A stretch of 49,112 nucleotides of DNA. It comes from an uncultured Lysobacterales bacterium. Lineage in GTDB: Bacteria > Pseudomonadota > Gammaproteobacteria > Xanthomonadales > Xanthomonadaceae. The translations under genes and the position numbers were made by a program. Of the stretch, positions 44,873 to 49,112 are shown one piece after another; position 1 is the first letter of the stretch, and each line of letters opens with the position of its first letter. The notes under the pieces are model-generated. The model did not search any database and was not told the origin of the DNA. It was given only the letters and a program-made list of their open reading frames with translations. Location of the stretch: assembly GCA_946886865.1 (NCBI GenBank), contig CAMPJI010000010.1, forward strand, positions 1 to 49,112, in the 5' to 3' direction.

Positions 44873-44890
44873 GGGGCCCCCTGGGGCCCC
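44873..44890 (-). promoter_or_regulatory. GC-only hairpin in the pgaA leader
   Basis: GGGGCCCC CT GGGGCCCC: two self-complementary octamers 2 nt apart, able to pair with each other. It lies 46-63 nt before pgaA, between the Clp-like box and the start. No U-tract follows, so it is more likely leader structure than a terminator. Confidence 0.4.
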
Positions 44891-44918
44891 GGCAACGCCA
44901 GTGACAGACTTTGACTAG

Positions 44919-44934
44919 TGTGAAGCGCGTCACG
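44919..44934. promoter_or_regulatory. Clp/CRP-like binding site
   Basis: TGTGA-AGCGCG-TCACG matches the TGTGA-N6-TCACA consensus at 9 of 10 defined bases. It is embedded in a further inverted repeat GAAGCG/CGCTTC (44922-44938). It lies about 92-107 nt upstream of pgaA and 114 nt upstream of the divergent dehydrogenase gene. In Xanthomonas Clp uses this consensus, controls exopolysaccharide genes and is inhibited by c-di-GMP. A second inverted repeat, GAACCG/CGGTTC (44988-45007), lies on the dehydrogenase side. Confidence 0.6.
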
Positions 44935-45047
44935 CTTCGGGCGCTAGTAGTAACGTCCGAACCGTGAAAGGAGGGACACGGCGGGCAGAACCGACCTGAC
45001 CCGGTTCAGGCGGATAGACTGCGTCTCCGGTTTCCTCCCGACATGCC

Positions 45048-46346
<1,299 letters not shown>

Positions 46347-46393
46347 CACCGTCAGCGCCGGGGAATCCACGCTCACGGGAAACACGGGCACAA

Positions 46394-46418
46394 AAAAACC
46401 GGCGCGAGGCCGGTTTTT
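46394..46418. terminator. bidirectional intrinsic terminator
   Basis: A 10-bp stem AAAAACCGGC / GCCGGTTTTT with a 5-nt loop serves the dehydrogenase gene on the plus strand and tRNA-Pro on the minus strand. A further palindrome TCAACTGCCAGTTGA (46421-46435) lies between it and the tRNA 3' end. Confidence 0.92.
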
Positions 46419-46436
46419 CTTCAACTGCCAGTTGAA

Positions 46437-46513
46437 TGGTCGGGGAGACAGGATTTGAACCTGCGACTTCTACGTCCCGAACGTAGCGCTCTACCAGGCT
46501 GAGCTACACCCCG
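46437..46513 (-). tRNA. tRNA-Pro (anticodon CGG)
   Basis: A 77-nt cloverleaf on the minus strand with an encoded CCA. The acceptor arms are CGGGGTG and CTCCCCG with a U6-U67 mismatch, the anticodon stem is CTACG/CGTAG, the loop is TTCGGGA, and the T-loop is TTCAAAT. CGG reads CCG, the most used proline codon in such genomes. Confidence 0.97.
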
Positions 46514-46667
46514 ACGGCAGAGCCGCGAATTCTAGCGAGTCGGCCGGGTGCGGCGCAATAGCCCTCGACGCGAACGCGGGCAGGGTGGCCGGCTGCGGCT
46601 AAACTGTGCGGCTTATCGAACCCCGTCCGTGGCCCGCGCCGCGGGCCCGCCACACCTGGAGTTCCGC

Positions 46668-48062
46668 TTGATCAAGCCGCGTACCCCGCCCGGGGTCATG
46701 GAGCTGCTGCCCCGTGACCAGATCGCCTTCCAGCGCATGCTCGACACGATCCGGCGCCACTTCGAGCGCTTTGGCTTCCTGCCGGTCGAAACCCCGGTGA
46801 TGGAGCTGTCGGAAGTACTGCTGACCAAGTCCGGCGGCGAGACCGAGCGGCAGGTGTACTTCGTGCAGTCCACCGGCGCGCTGGCCAAGGCCGGCAGCGA
46901 GGAGGGGGACGGCGGCATGCCGGAACTGGCGCTGCGCTTCGACCTCACCGTCCCGCTGGCGCGCTATGTCGCCGAGCACGAACACGACCTCGCGTTCCCG
47001 TTCCGCCGCTACCAGATGCAGCGCGTCTACCGTGGCGAGCGCGCCCAGCGCGGCCGCTTCCGCGAGTTCTACCAGTGCGACATCGATGTGGTCGGCAAGG
47101 ACAGCCTGAGTGTCCGCCACGATGCCGAGTTCCCGGCGGTGATGTTCGCCGTGTTCTCCGAACTGGACATCGGAAAGTTCACCATCCAGCTCAACAACCG
47201 CAAGCTGATGCGCGGCTTCTTCGAGGCGCAGGGCGTCGCCGATGCCGACCTGCAGGCGCGGGTGCTGCGCGAGGTCGACAAGCTCGACAAACGCGGCGCC
47301 GACTACGTGCGCGGGACGCTGGTGGGCGAGGGCTTCGGGCTGTCGGCAGAGGCCGTGGACCGGATCCTCGCGTTCGTCGAGGTGCGTTCCACCTCGCATG
47401 CCGATGCGCTGTCGCATCTGGACGCGCTGGGGTTGCCCAACGATGCGGTCCGTGCGGGCGTCGAGGAACTGCGCGAGGTGCTGGAGCTCGTGCGCGCGCT
47501 GGGCGTGCCGGAGACCCACTACGCGCTCAATTTCTCCATCGCACGCGGGCTGGACTACTACACGGGCACCGTCTACGAGACGACGCTGGACGACTACCCC
47601 CAGATCGGCTCGGTGTGCTCGGGCGGTCGCTACGACGACCTGGCCAGCCACTACACGAAGTCGAAGCTCCCGGGCGTGGGCATCTCGATCGGCCTGACGC
47701 GCCTGTTCTGGCAGCTGCGTGATGCAGGCCTGGTCGACACGGCCGCCAGCTCGGTGCAGGTGCTGGTCACGCAGATGGACGCGGCGCACCTGCCGCAGTG
47801 CCTGGCGCTGGCGGCGGAGTTGCGCCAGGGCGGCCTCAACACCGAGGCGGTGATGGAAGCCTCCAAGCTGGGCAAGCAGTTCAAATACGCCGACCGCGCG
47901 GGCATCCGCTTCGTGGCGGTGCTGGGCGAAGACGAGATCGCGCAGGGCACGGTCACGATCAAGGACCTGCGGCGTGAGGACCAGTTCACCGTGCCGCGTG
48001 CCGAACTGGCGAAGACGCTGCGCGTCGAGCTGGCGCAGTCGGAAGTGGGGGCACGGGCATGA
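46668..48062 (+). CDS. hisS: histidyl-tRNA synthetase
   Basis: 464 residues. Class II motifs: motif 2 in [20 protein letters not shown] with FYQCDIDV, histidine-specific [13 protein letters not shown], and motif 3 in [11 protein letters not shown]. The start is a TTG at 46668 with GGAG seven bases upstream. This gives [15 protein letters not shown], the expected N-terminus; no in-frame ATG or GTG fits as well. It is 154 nt after tRNA-Pro. Its stop overlaps the hutH start by four bases. Confidence 0.95.
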   Translation: MIKPRTPPGVMELLPRDQIAFQRMLDTIRRHFERFGFLPVETPVMELSEVLLTKSGGETERQVYFVQSTGALAKAGSEEGDGGMPELALRFDLTVPLARYVAEHEHDLAFPFRRYQMQRVYRGERAQRGRFREFYQCDIDVVGKDSLSVRHDAEFPAVMFAVFSELDIGKFTIQLNNRKLMRGFFEAQGVADADLQARVLREVDKLDKRGADYVRGTLVGEGFGLSAEAVDRILAFVEVRSTSHADALSHLDALGLPNDAVRAGVEELREVLELVRALGVPETHYALNFSIARGLDYYTGTVYETTLDDYPQIGSVCSGGRYDDLASHYTKSKLPGVGISIGLTRLFWQLRDAGLVDTAASSVQVLVTQMDAAHLPQCLALAAELRQGGLNTEAVMEASKLGKQFKYADRAGIRFVAVLGEDEIAQGTVTIKDLRREDQFTVPRAELAKTLRVELAQSEVGARA

Positions 48063-49112
48063 GGCCGGTGCGGCTGGACGGCCGCTCGCTGACGCGGGCA
48101 CAGCTGGTCGCCGTGGCGCGTGGCGCGTTGGTCGAGCTGGACGAAGCGCAACTGCCGGCGGTCGCCCGCGCTGCGGAGTTCCTGGCCGAGCAGGTCCGGC
48201 GCGAGGAACCGATCTACGGCGTGTCGACCGGCTTCGGCAGCAATGCCGACCGGCTGCTGGGCGCGCGCCGCCAGCGTGACGCGCTGCCGGGCGAGGCCCA
48301 CAGCGGCGAAACCCTGCACGCGGAACTGCAGCGCAACCTGATCGAAACCCATGCCGTATGCGTGGGCGAGCCGTTCGCCGCGGACGTGGTGCGGGCCATG
48401 CTGTGCATCCGCATTAACACCTTGATGCGAGGCCACTCGGGCATCCGCGTGGAAACGCTGCAGGCACTGGCGGCGATGCTCAACGCGGGCATCGTGCCGG
48501 TGGTGCCGCAACTGGGTTCGGTCGGGGCCTCCGGTGACCTTGCGCCGCTGTCGCACCTGGCCATCGTGCTGCTGGGCGGTGGCGAGGCCTTCTACCAGGG
48601 CGAGCGCCTGCCCGGTGGGGAGGCGCTGTCGCGCGCGGGACTGTCGCCGGTAACGCTGTCCTACAAGGAGGGCCTGGCGCTCAACAACGGCACGGCGCAG
48701 ATGCTGGCCTGCGGCGTGCTGGCGCTGCACGAGCTGGAAGAGCTGCTGGACACCGCCGACCTCGCCGCGGCGATGACCATCGACGCCTTCGCCGGCCGGC
48801 TGGGCGCGTTCGCGCCGGAGGTGCACGCGCTGCGTCCGCACCCGGGGCAGGTCGAGGTGGCCGCGCATCTGCGGCAGTTGCTCGATGGTTCGACGCTGGC
48901 CGACATCCCGTACCACCTGGTGCCACGTTTCCGCCCGTGGGCGCCGCGCAGCTGGGACACGCCGGAAGCGCAGGCGCTGCGCTTCGACATCGGCTGGGAC
49001 TGGGTGCCGCTGGACCAGCGCCACGGCCGCGAGAAGTTCTACACCCGCTTCCGCCCGTTCCGCGGCGGCAAGAAGCACCAGCCGCAGGACAGCTATTCGC
49101 TGCGCTGCATCC
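48059..49112 (+). CDS. hutH: histidine ammonia-lyase (5' part, cut by window end)
   Basis: About 351 residues visible; family length about 510. The MIO prosthetic group tripeptide Ala157-Ser158-Gly159 is in [23 protein letters not shown] carries the conserved Tyr, and His98 (IETHAV) sits where histidine-specific lyases have His. It should make urocanate from histidine. Between QLLDGS and QDSYSLRC there are roughly 63 residues ([12 protein letters not shown] to [11 protein letters not shown]), about 50 more than in Pseudomonas HutH. The ATG overlaps the hisS stop (ATGA). Tyrosine ammonia-lyase is the alternative. The 3' end is outside the window. Confidence 0.87.
   Translation, partial: MRPVRLDGRSLTRAQLVAVARGALVELDEAQLPAVARAAEFLAEQVRREEPIYGVSTGFGSNADRLLGARRQRDALPGEAHSGETLHAELQRNLIETHAVCVGEPFAADVVRAMLCIRINTLMRGHSGIRVETLQALAAMLNAGIVPVVPQLGSVGASGDLAPLSHLAIVLLGGGEAFYQGERLPGGEALSRAGLSPVTLSYKEGLALNNGTAQMLACGVLALHELEELLDTADLAAAMTIDAFAGRLGAFAPEVHALRPHPGQVEVAAHLRQLLDGSTLADIPYHLVPRFRPWAPRSWDTPEAQALRFDIGWDWVPLDQRHGREKFYTRFRPFRGGKKHQPQDSYSLRCI

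Overview
The window is a gene-dense piece of a high-GC gammaproteobacterial chromosome, most likely from the Xanthomonadaceae/Lysobacteraceae (Lysobacter or Luteimonas type). The evidence is the acetylated arginine pathway known from Xanthomonas (N-acetylornithine transcarbamylase, N-acetylcitrulline deacetylase, a fused N-acetylglutamate kinase/synthase), a FimX protein with degenerate domains, a lysine/alanine-rich extension on DksA, FolE2, and a TGTGA-N6-TCACG site of the CRP/Clp type. No prophage, insertion sequence, CRISPR array or foreign-looking island is visible. Codon use and GC look even from end to end.

Layout. 1-5.4 kb: tRNA-Arg(CCT), an amino-acid permease, two peptidoglycan-acting secreted enzymes (L,D-transpeptidase-type and NlpC/P60), tRNA-Ala(CGC), RNase D. 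5.5-8.4 kb: a lipoprotein with a formylglycine-generating-enzyme fold that lacks the catalytic cysteines, and an M48 protease. 8.4-10.6 kb: PHB genes, with phaR between two acetoacetyl-CoA-reductase-like SDRs. 10.6-16.6 kb: gluQ, htpX, fimX, and divergent epmB/efp. 16.8-21.6 kb: mtaD, ubiG, gph, a squalene/phytoene-synthase-like gene, folE2. 21.8-30.8 kb: a membrane diguanylate cyclase, M23 lipoprotein, pyrC, yidD, dksA, an MFS exporter with sufE, cysS. 31.4-39.0 kb: the arginine cluster argF'-argG-argE'-argBA-argC-argH. 39.1-44.8 kb: pgaABCD for poly-N-acetylglucosamine. 45.0-49.1 kb: a lone nucleotide-sugar dehydrogenase, tRNA-Pro(CGG), hisS and the 5' part of hutH.

How the parts fit. The six arginine genes cover every step from glutamate to arginine through acetylated intermediates, except the aminotransferase (ArgD). 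Upstream of argF' sits a 34-codon reading frame with three Arg codons in four positions. It is followed by three mutually exclusive hairpins, the last being an intrinsic terminator. This is the layout of a ribosome-mediated transcription attenuator for arginine and is the main candidate for an undescribed system here. Three of the five gene junctions of the same cluster carry head-to-head copies of a ~24-bp REP-like palindrome. A second theme is c-di-GMP and surface behaviour: an apparently active diguanylate cyclase, a catalytically dead FimX, and a pga operon preceded by a Clp/CRP-like box and a CsrA/RsmA-like site at the pgaA ribosome binding site.

Coordinates come from reading frames and hand-checked start sites. 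Functional names rest on recognised motifs, not on database searches. No stretch over 300 bases lacks a gene; the larger gaps (83-297, 18944-19180, 26004-26228, 33971-34193, 44828-45047) are covered by the entries below or show nothing convincing.
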